DNA of 6,564 nucleotides from Clostridiales bacterium. GTDB taxonomy: Bacteria > Bacillota > Clostridia > Lachnospirales > Lachnospiraceae. The stretch lies in assembly GCA_019423795.1 (NCBI GenBank), contig JAHZAT010000037.1:1-6564 (forward strand), read 5' to 3'. Positions 1 through 5,369 of the stretch are shown in pieces (positions within the stretch are counted from its first letter, which is position 1; every line of letters starts with the position of its first letter). The notes under the pieces were generated by a model that was given only the letters and a program-made list of their open reading frames with translations, was not told the origin of the DNA and did not search any database. The translations under genes and the position numbers were made by a program.

Positions 1-1
1 G

Positions 2-52
2 GCAGAGTTGGCACTTAAGAGAGCGTTAGTTCGTAAGGGATTGAAAGCATAA
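2..52 (+). CDS. C-terminal end of an unidentified upstream gene (partial)
   Basis: An open frame enters from the left edge and gives 16 residues ending in RALVRKGLKA before a TAA stop at 50-52. The tail is basic (K, R, R, K, K). A strong intrinsic terminator starts 19 bases after the stop, which supports this being the true end of a coding gene in this frame. The other two forward frames have no comparable support. The fragment is too short to assign a family, and nothing links it functionally to the operon that follows, because the terminator separates them. Confidence 0.5.
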   Translation, partial: AELALKRALVRKGLKA

Positions 53-71
53 AGTGAATTTGAATATGTGT

Positions 72-117
72 AAAAAGATTCTAGGCAGATTGATTGCTTA
101 GAATCTTTTTATTTTTT
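72..117 (+). terminator. Strong intrinsic terminator after the upstream gene
   Basis: Bases 72-87 pair with 95-110 to form a 16-bp stem with one G-T wobble and a 7-base loop (88-94). The right arm ends in five T residues, and after one A a second run of six T follows (112-117). The A-rich left arm means it could also work on the other strand. It separates the upstream gene from the repressor operon. Confidence 0.9.
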
Positions 118-118
118 C

Positions 119-136
119 ATATGTAAAAAAACATAT
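119..136. repeat. Inverted repeat ATATGT-N6-ACATAT upstream of the repressor gene
   Basis: A perfect 6-bp inverted repeat (119-124 and 131-136) is separated by six A residues. Shifted by a few bases, the same stretch contains TGTA (122-125) and TACA (136-139) in inverted orientation. TGTA/TACA half-sites are the known recognition core of staphylococcal BlaI and MecI operators. It could be a distal operator or simply AT-rich chance. The arms are short and the region is over 80% A+T. Confidence 0.3.
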
Positions 137-149
137 ACAATAAAAAAAT

Positions 150-165
150 AATATAATATTATATT
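150..165. repeat. 16-bp perfect AT-only palindrome
   Basis: The sequence AATATAATATTATATT reads the same on both strands. It contains a consensus TATAAT (152-157), but no recognisable -35 box lies 16-18 bases upstream, so it is a poor promoter by itself. It sits between the two TGTA/TACA-containing elements in the leader of the repressor gene. It may be a protein-binding site, or a low-complexity coincidence in a stretch made almost wholly of A and T. Confidence 0.3.
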
Positions 166-170
166 TATAC

Positions 171-199
171 TTGTACAAATGATGAGCTTCGTATAAAAT
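171..199 (+). promoter_or_regulatory. Candidate operon promoter overlapping a TTGTACAA palindrome (possible repressor operator)
   Basis: TTGTAC (171-176) can serve as a -35 box, with TATAAA (192-197, 15-base spacer) or TAAAAT (194-199, 17-base spacer) as the -10 box. The -35 box lies inside a perfect 8-bp palindrome, TTGTACAA (171-178), whose centre TGTACA contains both TGTA and TACA, the core half-sites of BlaI/MecI operators. A repressor bound there would block the promoter. This would give autoregulation of the whole operon, as in bla and mec loci. The boxes are imperfect, so both promoter and operator are inferences. Confidence 0.4.
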
Positions 200-236
200 A
201 TAAAGTAAAATAAGATTGAAGGAGAAAGGTGAGTCA

Positions 237-623
237 ATGAAAAAATTAACAAAAAAAGAAGTAGAAATAATGAAAATATTTTGGGCAAGTGAGCATCCAT
301 TAGCAGCATCAGATATTTTGAAATTGGATGAAAGTATGAATATTAATACGATACGTGCATCCATTCAGAGTTTACTGAAAGCAGATTATATTGAAGTTGC
401 TGGTATTGAACATAGAGGAAATGTATTGGCGCGTACTTACACTGCGAAGATTAAGATAGAGGAGTATATTATTTCTAATTTTGCAGGAATTAACAATAAA
501 ATATCTAAAAAATCTTTGGTTGCTCAATTTATAAAAAATGAGGAGGATGAAGAGATTATAAATGAACTGGAACAAGAATTGAAGCATAGAAAAGAAATTT
601 TAGCGAAAAAGAGGGATAATTAG
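237..623 (+). CDS. BlaI/MecI/CopY-family transcriptional repressor
   Basis: This 128-residue protein has the size and layout of BlaI/MecI repressors. An N-terminal winged-helix DNA-binding domain spans roughly residues 4-75: LTKKEVEIMKIFW opens helix 1, the recognition-helix region is NTIRASIQSLLKADYI, and the wing runs about 52-70. A charged helical C-terminal dimerisation part follows (about 72-128). The ATG at 237 is chosen over an in-frame TTG at 216 because the family begins just before the LTKxE motif and because AAGGAG (219-224) and AAAGGTGA (225-232) precede the ATG. In BlaI the membrane partner triggers cleavage at Asn101-Phe102. The matching place here appears to be Q97-F98 in SLVAQFIKNEE, so the Asn is not conserved. 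The M56 protease gene starts two bases after the stop, making a classic repressor/sensor pair. The regulated genes are probably those downstream and the pair itself, not a beta-lactamase. Confidence 0.88.
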   Translation: MKKLTKKEVEIMKIFWASEHPLAASDILKLDESMNINTIRASIQSLLKADYIEVAGIEHRGNVLARTYTAKIKIEEYIISNFAGINNKISKKSLVAQFIKNEEDEEIINELEQELKHRKEILAKKRDN

Positions 624-625
624 AT

Positions 626-1768
626 ATGATATTTCCAACATACGGATCAGTATTTGCATGTATATTATTGAGTAGTGTTTTTATGATTGTGGTATGTTTG
701 CTGGGAAATAGAATAAATTTTATTTTAAAAAATAGTGCTAATTTGTTGGTATTTTTCATGATCATGGTTATGTTAAGAATGTTTTTTCCATGTAATTTTG
801 TATTCACCAAAAACATTTATTCTACACGTGCGTTGACTGTAATATGTGATATTTTAATGAAACATATTTGGAAGGATTATAGTGTTTCAGATGTAATTAT
901 AGTAGTATGGATATTAATTAGTTTTATGTATATATGCAAGCTTATACATACACAGATTCAATTCAATCGATTTTTATCAATACTAGTACCAGATAATTCA
1001 AATAAGATAGAGAAGGCATATAAATCAGTACAAAATAATAAAAACTATAAATTTGAAATATATAAAATACAGGGAATTAAGAGTCCATGTATTACAGGAT
1101 TGATTCATCCTAAGATTCTACTGCCGGAAATGGATTTTACCGAAAAAGAATTACAATATATTTTTAAACACGAACTGCAGCATTTTAATCATCATGATCT
1201 GTGGTTAAATATGTTGTGTGAAATTATTATGTGTTTTTATTGGTGGAATCCTTTCGCATATTTTTTAAAAGAGAAATTCAAGGATATGTTAGAATTCGCA
1301 AACGATAAAAAAATAACGGAATCAATGAATGAAATGGAAATTTATGAGTATTTAGAATGTATGCTTAAAATTATAAAGAATAATAAGATGCATAAGAAGA
1401 TACCAGTTCTTTGTTTTATTGGATGCGGAAGATCTACACTTCAACAAAGACTTGACTTAATTATAAGAGGACAGGAGAAAAAACATAAACACAGAGGATA
1501 TATTTTGTACATTATGATATTTTGTTTCAGTTATATTTTAAGTTTTGTTTTTGCATTTGAGCCAGAATATAATAATCCAGATCATATGCCAGATGAAGTT
1601 ATATACAATTTAGAAAATAAAGATACATTTTTTATAAAAAACAATAAAGGATATAAAATATATTATAAAGGAAGATTTATAGGAAATTGTAAATCATTAG
1701 AAACATTTCAAGGATATCGTGTATATAAAAATGATAAGGAGGCAAAAGAGAATGAAGAGATTAAATAA
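626..1768 (+). CDS. BlaR1/MecR1-like M56 membrane metalloprotease lacking a beta-lactam sensor domain
   Basis: This 380-residue integral membrane zinc protease is expected to relay an outside signal to the BlaI-type repressor encoded just upstream. Hydrophobic helices lie at about 6-25, 37-55, 88-106 and 291-311. The zinc motif HELQH is at 182-186, with a downstream ExxxD (E223, D227) as the probable third ligand region. The M56 signature SPCITGLIHPKILLP (153-167) and the WWNPF re-entrant segment (206-210) are also clear. BlaR1 and MecR1 end in a penicillin-binding-protein-like sensor of about 240 residues. Here only about 69 residues follow the last helix (312-380), rich in Y, K and N, with no SxxK or KTG motif, so it should not sense beta-lactams covalently. 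The ATG at 626 is two bases after the repressor stop, implying translational coupling. The 3' end overlaps the next gene by 17 bases. The ligand is unknown. A product of the operon or cell-envelope stress are candidates. Confidence 0.87.
   Translation: MIFPTYGSVFACILLSSVFMIVVCLLGNRINFILKNSANLLVFFMIMVMLRMFFPCNFVFTKNIYSTRALTVICDILMKHIWKDYSVSDVIIVVWILISFMYICKLIHTQIQFNRFLSILVPDNSNKIEKAYKSVQNNKNYKFEIYKIQGIKSPCITGLIHPKILLPEMDFTEKELQYIFKHELQHFNHHDLWLNMLCEIIMCFYWWNPFAYFLKEKFKDMLEFANDKKITESMNEMEIYEYLECMLKIIKNNKMHKKIPVLCFIGCGRSTLQQRLDLIIRGQEKKHKHRGYILYIMIFCFSYILSFVFAFEPEYNNPDHMPDEVIYNLENKDTFFIKNNKGYKIYYKGRFIGNCKSLETFQGYRVYKNDKEAKENEEIK
1736..1742 (+). promoter_or_regulatory. Strong ribosome binding site inside the M56 gene that fixes the start of the small secreted protein
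   Basis: AAGGAGG lies nine bases before the ATG at 1752 and inside the 3' end of the M56 coding region. It favours 1752 over the upstream in-frame ATGs at 1719 and 1731, which would also spoil the signal peptide by adding 11 or 7 charged residues at its front. A near-perfect site here suggests that the small protein is made at higher levels than the protease. Confidence 0.85.
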
Positions 1769-2000
1769 AATGATTGTTTGTTTAGGGGCGTTATTAGTAT
1801 TTTCGATGGGACTTAATTTTTCTGCTCATACAATTTATGCACAAGAAAATATAGAGATTGTGAATGAAGGGAAAAATGGAGATATCGAGGAATATAAAAA
1901 TGTTTATGTTTGGAAATATAAAGTAGTAAATGGAAATTTATATAAAAGAAAATATAATAGAGTAACTGGAGAATGGGTAGGAAAATGGATGCCAGTATAA
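1752..2000 (+). CDS. Small secreted protein with Sec signal peptide, candidate antimicrobial or signalling peptide
   Basis: The gene encodes 82 residues. The start is a basic tip (MKRLNK), a hydrophobic core (about 8-23) and a plausible signal peptidase site after A30 (TIYA/QE), so about 52 residues would be released. The mature part has an acidic first third (E-rich to about E48) and then a cationic, aromatic C-terminal part with five Y, three W and several K/R, ending EWVGKWMPV. It has no cysteine, no double-glycine leader and no lipobox. I do not recognise a named family, and it does not resemble lactococcin 972. It lies directly before a DUF1430-type permease and an ABC ATPase, the arrangement seen around lactococcin-972-type bacteriocins, so a bacteriocin or toxin role is plausible. 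A pheromone or an extracellular partner of the transporter or protease is the alternative. Expression should follow the BlaI-type repressor. The existence of the gene is well supported; the role is inference. Confidence 0.8.
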   Translation: MKRLNKMIVCLGALLVFSMGLNFSAHTIYAQENIEIVNEGKNGDIEEYKNVYVWKYKVVNGNLYKRKYNRVTGEWVGKWMPV

Positions 2001-2012
2001 AATAATATAGTA

Positions 2013-2025
2013 TTTTTTTTAGGAG
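2013..2025 (+). promoter_or_regulatory. T8 run joined to the ribosome binding site of the permease gene
   Basis: In the 36-base gap between the small-protein stop and the permease ATG, eight T residues (2013-2020) are followed at once by AGGAG (2021-2025), eleven bases before the ATG at 2037. I see no GC-rich hairpin before the T run, so it is not a normal terminator. It could cause transcript slippage or mild attenuation that lowers permease expression relative to the peptide. Confidence 0.4.
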
Positions 2026-2036
2026 AAAACTGTGAA

Positions 2037-4157
2037 ATGAAAAGCAAAAAGATTGTTTGTATCTTATATAGCATTGTATTGATAGGCATGAATGTTTTTG
2101 GGTTTGCAATTTTCAGTGATTATCGCATGACAGATAAGATTTTCCATAAGAGAGTGGTAGAAGTTCAAGCCAGACAACAAGAACTTGTGAATGTATCAGA
2201 AGTTCATAAAGAACTTTTAAAGTTTGCAAATCAATATCATGTAACAATTATGAAATATGAATTCCTTAATGAAAAGGAATTATCTATTTATACAACAAAT
2301 CAACAAGAAGTTTTAAATATGAAGTTTCCATATACCACATGGAAAATAAATGTGTATCCATTTAAAGATTTGAAGAATGTAGGATATGGAAACACATTTT
2401 TTATAGATCATACGACGAGAGCAATAGAGCAGAAATTAGAACAGGGATTATCCCAATATGGTATTGTAAAAATATATACCAATCAACAAAAATGGCAATC
2501 AATAAATAATCTTTCTGTGTTGTATTTGTTAGGATTTAGTGTTTTATTTTTATTGCTAGGATTTAGTGTCTATTATATATATTCGAGAAAGAAAATAGCT
2601 TTAATGAAATATTGGGGATATTCGAAAGCATCAATTATATGGAAGATAAATAAAGATATCATAAGATTTTGGATATTCAATGAGATGATATGGTTAATGA
2701 TATGGATTGGAGTTGGATGGAAGTTTGAAGGAATACAAAAAATAATAGAATATATGTCTACATGTATTTTGGTAAATTTATTGATAAGTATTATAATTTT
2801 TCTGTTGGCAATTATAATAAATTGTATGATATTATCTTTTGAAAAGCATATATCAGAAGGGGAAAAAAATGGCTTTTTTAGTCAAATCAAAAAAGTATCT
2901 TATATAGTGCTGATTAGTGTTTTTATAGCTGTTCAGTTAACTTTAAGTAATGCAACAAATGATGCACAACGATTGAAAGATAAACAGCATACTTTGAGTT
3001 ATTGGAATAAGACAAAAAATATTTATACAATTAATTTTCAAGGATATGATTCTTCAGTGGCAGAAGATTCTTTGGAAGCAAGAAATATTAATGATGAGTT
3101 AAAAAATTTTTATCAAAAATCAAAAGATAAAATGAAAATATTTCTTATAAACTCAGATAATTATGAAAAGGAATCGGATGGAAGAGGAAATCAGAGGTAC
3201 GAATTTGAGTATGTTGGAGATAAAGAAGAGCAAATTTGTTCACCAGCAGGAAGAAGTATTCAAATAGATGAAAATTATTTAAAGCGAAATCCAATACAAA
3301 CATGTAATGGGAAAGCCATTTCAAAATTGATTGATTACGATCAAAATACTCTTAATATTTTAGTGCCAGAACAGTATAAGAAATATGAAAAAAAAATCGT
3401 AAAAAATTATAAAGAAAATTTCTATTTCCAAAAGGTTACAATAGATAATTATTTTAGAAAAAATATGAATAAACCAAAAAATATGTTGAAAAAAGATAAA
3501 CTATCTATTCATATTATATATGTGAAAACGAATCAATCTTATTTTACATATGATTCAGATACAGGAAATGGGAAAAATCAGATTATAGATCCAATAGCAG
3601 TCATTTATACAGGCGGGGTGGATTCATCTTGTATTGCATCTATGTATGCAGGAGATACAGTTTCAGGTAGCATTTATTTTGAGGATAATTCTAAAAAACA
3701 AGGTTATGCGTATCGAAAAGTAGAAGCATTAGAACAAAAGTTAGGCATTTATCAATTTAACTCTGTGACAAATATTTATGGACAGGCAGCCAGTAATCTT
3801 GTGATTATTCGACAGAAAGTAATGTGGCAGAGTGCAATTTTATTAGCAGTTATACTTTGTTCCATAGTATTTATAACAATAGCAGTTAGTGGATATTATT
3901 TTTCAAAACAACAAAGATTATTATTAGAAGCTTTATGGGGATATGGCTATATGTCGTCAATAAAAGAAATCATTCTAGTTTTTATAGGCATTAATTTGTG
4001 CACAACTGCAGTAGTATATATTATAAAACATAATGTAGTAGTATGGTATTTTATGATTATAGCATGTATCATAGAAATTATTGTTACAAAGTTAGAGTAT
4101 GATTATTTAAGTAAGAAAAATTTACATGAAAAAATAATAAATGGAGAGCAATGGTGA
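2037..4157 (+). CDS. ABC transporter permease, bacteriocin-associated integral membrane protein (DUF1430/TIGR01654-like)
   Basis: This 706-residue membrane protein is probably the channel or mechanotransmission part of an ABC system with the ATPase that follows. Predicted helices lie at about 7-26, 159-181, 212-228, 239-267, 287-304, 597-622, 643-663 and 667-685. Large extracytoplasmic stretches lie at 27-158 and 305-596. This reads as two FtsX/MacB-like halves, each one helix, an outer domain, then three helices. Each half carries the same coupling-type motif after its second helix: RKKIALMKYWGYSKASI (184-200) and QRLLLEALWGYGYMSS (626-641), like the REIAILRALGAS pattern of MacB and LolC/E. 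The overall style matches the bacteriocin-associated membrane family often found with lactococcin-972-like genes. One polypeptide would therefore supply both halves. AGGAG lies 11 bases before the ATG. The TGA overlaps the ATPase start (TGATG). Substrate export, or removal of the peptide as self-protection, are both possible. Confidence 0.8.
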   Translation: MKSKKIVCILYSIVLIGMNVFGFAIFSDYRMTDKIFHKRVVEVQARQQELVNVSEVHKELLKFANQYHVTIMKYEFLNEKELSIYTTNQQEVLNMKFPYTTWKINVYPFKDLKNVGYGNTFFIDHTTRAIEQKLEQGLSQYGIVKIYTNQQKWQSINNLSVLYLLGFSVLFLLLGFSVYYIYSRKKIALMKYWGYSKASIIWKINKDIIRFWIFNEMIWLMIWIGVGWKFEGIQKIIEYMSTCILVNLLISIIIFLLAIIINCMILSFEKHISEGEKNGFFSQIKKVSYIVLISVFIAVQLTLSNATNDAQRLKDKQHTLSYWNKTKNIYTINFQGYDSSVAEDSLEARNINDELKNFYQKSKDKMKIFLINSDNYEKESDGRGNQRYEFEYVGDKEEQICSPAGRSIQIDENYLKRNPIQTCNGKAISKLIDYDQNTLNILVPEQYKKYEKKIVKNYKENFYFQKVTIDNYFRKNMNKPKNMLKKDKLSIHIIYVKTNQSYFTYDSDTGNGKNQIIDPIAVIYTGGVDSSCIASMYAGDTVSGSIYFEDNSKKQGYAYRKVEALEQKLGIYQFNSVTNIYGQAASNLVIIRQKVMWQSAILLAVILCSIVFITIAVSGYYFSKQQRLLLEALWGYGYMSSIKEIILVFIGINLCTTAVVYIIKHNVVVWYFMIIACIIEIIVTKLEYDYLSKKNLHEKIINGEQW
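2530..2569 (+). repeat. 13-bp in-frame direct repeat within the permease gene
   Basis: TAGGATTTAGTGT occurs at 2530-2542 and again at 2557-2569, a period of 27 bases or nine codons. It encodes LGFSV twice inside the second membrane helix (LGFSVLFLLLGFSV). The in-frame period suggests a past slippage duplication that the helix tolerated, or hydrophobic codon coincidence. Confidence 0.5.
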
Positions 4158-4798
4158 TGATTGAATTAAAAGATATTTGTAAATCATTTGGTGATCATGT
4201 AGTTTTGAAAAATTTTTCGTTAAAAATCAATAAAAATGAATTTATTGCAATTATTGGTGAGAGCGGGGCAGGAAAAACTACTATTTTAAATATGATTTCT
4301 ATGATTGATAAACCAGATAGTGGGAGTATTTCAATCAATGGGGAAAATAGCTTTTCTAAGAAAGATATTCAAAATTTAAGAAGATATGTATTTGGGTATA
4401 TTTTTCAAAATTATGCCTTGATAGAAAATGATACAGTAAAAGAAAATCTGTTGTTATCAAAAAAGTATCGAAAGAATTTTAAAGAAAAAGAGTTAGAAGA
4501 ATCTTTAGAGAAAGTTGGGATATCCAAAGAATATCTGGGACATAAGGTTTGCGAATTAAGTGGTGGAGAACAACAAAGAATAGCAATTGCAAGAACGATG
4601 TTAAAACCATGTGAGATTATACTTGCAGATGAACCAACTGGAAATCTTGATACAAGCAATAAGGAAAAAATTATTCATTTATTTAAAGAATTAAAAAAAG
4701 AAGGAAAAACAATAGTATGCGTTACACATGATGAAGAAATGGCAAAAAGTGCAGATCGAATCATTGATTTAAAAAAAGAAAGAGGTAGAGAAAAATGA
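4157..4798 (+). CDS. ABC transporter ATP-binding protein (LolD/MacB type, bacteriocin-export group)
   Basis: This is a 213-residue nucleotide-binding subunit that should power the permease encoded just upstream. All ATPase motifs are present: Walker A GESGAGKT (34-41), Q-loop FQNYAL with Q84, signature LSGGEQQR (134-141), Walker B IILADE (154-159) with D-loop GNLD, and switch His in VTHD (191). The spacing and the ADEPTGNLD wording are typical of the LolD/MacB/FtsE group, which includes the lactococcin-972-group export ATPases. I prefer ATG 4157 because GGAG (4143-4146) is ten bases away and the TGATG overlap with the permease stop is classic coupling. ATG 4151 is in frame, adds two residues and sits only four bases from the GGAG. 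The 3' end overlaps the next gene by ATGA. The protein is intact and probably active. Confidence 0.93.
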   Translation: MIELKDICKSFGDHVVLKNFSLKINKNEFIAIIGESGAGKTTILNMISMIDKPDSGSISINGENSFSKKDIQNLRRYVFGYIFQNYALIENDTVKENLLLSKKYRKNFKEKELEESLEKVGISKEYLGHKVCELSGGEQQRIAIARTMLKPCEIILADEPTGNLDTSNKEKIIHLFKELKKEGKTIVCVTHDEEMAKSADRIIDLKKERGREK

Positions 4799-4989
4799 AA
4801 GGTATTTTATTGGCAGCAATGAATGTAGTATTGATCTTATTTACAGTGTTAGTACATAAGATAATTTTCAGAATACTGGGATTAGGATATGACAGTTTGG
4901 TGGTATATTGGGGATTATTTGTACTTATATTTTTTATATTAGATGTAATTTTGAATTTTTTCTTTTTAAAAGATAAATCAAGATAAAAG
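4795..4989 (+). CDS. Small protein with two membrane helices, candidate immunity or transporter accessory protein
   Basis: The gene encodes 63-64 residues starting at an ATG that overlaps the ATPase stop (ATGA), so translation is coupled. GAGG (4782-4785) lies nine bases upstream. Two hydrophobic helices, about 4-29 and 35-57, are joined by a short LGLGYDS loop. The ends are basic (HK and R after the first segment, KDKSR at the C-terminus), which fits both ends inside the cell. No family is recognised. As the last gene of a peptide/ABC operon, of a size typical of bacteriocin immunity proteins, a protective role is plausible. A small accessory subunit of the ABC transporter is equally possible. 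The operon terminator follows within about 30 bases. Confidence 0.72.
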
Positions 4990-5014
4990 CAAGAATATAT
5001 TTAAATATGTAAAG

Positions 5015-5058
5015 AAATCCTGTCTACATTGAGAAATCAGTGTCAGGCAGGATTTTTT
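5015..5058 (+). terminator. Intrinsic terminator closing the peptide/ABC operon
   Basis: AAATCCTGTCT (5015-5025) pairs with AGGCAGGATTT (5045-5055) with one G-T wobble. The stem can extend by ACA/TGT (5026-5028 with 5041-5043) past one bulged base, leaving a loop of about 12 bases. A run of six T (5053-5058) follows. It separates the operon from the sigma-factor remnant. Confidence 0.85.
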
Positions 5059-5143
5059 GTTAAATTAAAACCATCAATCTTTTCAGATTATGTAATTTTT
5101 TCTAAATTCATTGTCTCTAAAAAGATGAAAGGAGATCAAAAGA

Positions 5144-5314
5144 ATGTCGACAGAACAAATTTTAGAAAGGCTTATGCGAGAATACGGAGATTCTGTTTTT
5201 CGTATGTGCTTTCTTTACTTAAAGGATTATCATTTGGCAGAAGATGCCACACAGGGAACATTTATGAAAGCTATGAAAAAATTAAAAGATTATTTTGAGT
5301 TGCATATAAAATAA
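5144..5314 (+). pseudogene. Truncated ECF sigma factor (sigma-70 region 2 remnant)
   Basis: The reading frame gives 56 residues opening MSTEQILERLMREYGDSVFRM, one of the standard N-termini of ECF sigma factors. It continues with the region 2.1-2.2 core YLKDYHLAEDATQGTFMKAMKKL. Complete ECF sigma factors run about 160-190 residues and need regions 2.3-2.4 and 4 to bind promoters. Here the match stops near residue 47 and the frame ends DYFELHIK, so the DNA-reading parts are absent. AAAGGAG (5128-5134) lies nine bases before the ATG, so the remnant may still be translated. TQGTF replaces the usual TQETF. No anti-sigma gene follows. The break at about 5285-5290 probably marks a deletion or insertion boundary shared with the AAA-like gene downstream. 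A short functional peptide that binds core RNA polymerase cannot be ruled out. Confidence 0.78.
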
Positions 5315-5328
5315 TCAAATAGTAAAAT
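5300..5328 (+). promoter_or_regulatory. Candidate promoter of the AAA-ATPase-like gene
   Basis: TTGCAT (5300-5305) and TAAAAT (5323-5328) are separated by exactly 17 bases. The -10 box matches five of six consensus positions, the -35 only three of six. It lies at the tail of the sigma remnant and about 40 bases before the AAA-like start, in a short gap with no other signal. Confidence 0.35.
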
Positions 5329-5354
5329 ATGAACAAAAGGTAAGATAAATGCGG

Positions 5355-5362
5355 AAAGGAGG
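5355..5362 (+). promoter_or_regulatory. Ribosome binding site fixing the start of the AAA-ATPase-like gene
   Basis: AAAGGAGG lies seven bases before the ATG at 5370. It lies inside the codons that a start at the upstream in-frame ATG (5349) would use, so 5370 is the real start. This also gives the family's usual N-terminus, MQKKLPIGIENFED. Confidence 0.85.
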
Positions 5363-5369
5363 GAACCTC

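Noticed and set aside
98..364. Reverse-strand open frames (98-364, 109-309) over the leader and repressor start
   Set aside because: Low-complexity F/I/L/Y-rich translations that are antisense shadows of AT-rich DNA. They have no ribosome binding site and overlap a convincing repressor gene.
626..1768. Beta-lactam resistance regulator (blaR1 proper)
   Set aside because: No penicillin-binding sensor domain and no beta-lactamase or PBP2a-like target gene nearby. Only the M56 core is shared.
1752..2000. Lactococcin 972 family bacteriocin
   Set aside because: The context is similar, but the mature sequence lacks the Gly/His/Ser-rich pattern of lactococcin 972, so only an analogous role can be suggested.
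2001..2036. Intrinsic terminator between the peptide and permease genes
   Set aside because: There is a T8 run but no GC-containing hairpin before it, and the permease ribosome binding site follows directly.
1813..2109. Reverse-strand open frames opposite the secreted peptide and permease start
   Set aside because: Phe/Leu/Tyr-rich shadow translations with no start signals. The + strand peptide has a signal sequence and a strong ribosome binding site.
3607..3641. TGGVDSS in the permease, resembling the SGGxDS PP-loop of ATP pyrophosphatases
   Set aside because: It sits in the predicted outer domain of a membrane protein (residues 525-531), with no other PP-loop features, so it is a chance match.
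4411..4659. Reverse-strand 82-residue open frame inside the ATPase gene
   Set aside because: It lies antisense to conserved Q-loop, signature and Walker B codons and has no recognisable domain.
5029..5298. 89-residue + strand open frame overlapping the terminator and sigma remnant
   Set aside because: It starts inside the terminator hairpin and is out of frame with the clear sigma-70 region 2 sequence beginning at 5144, which has the ribosome binding site.
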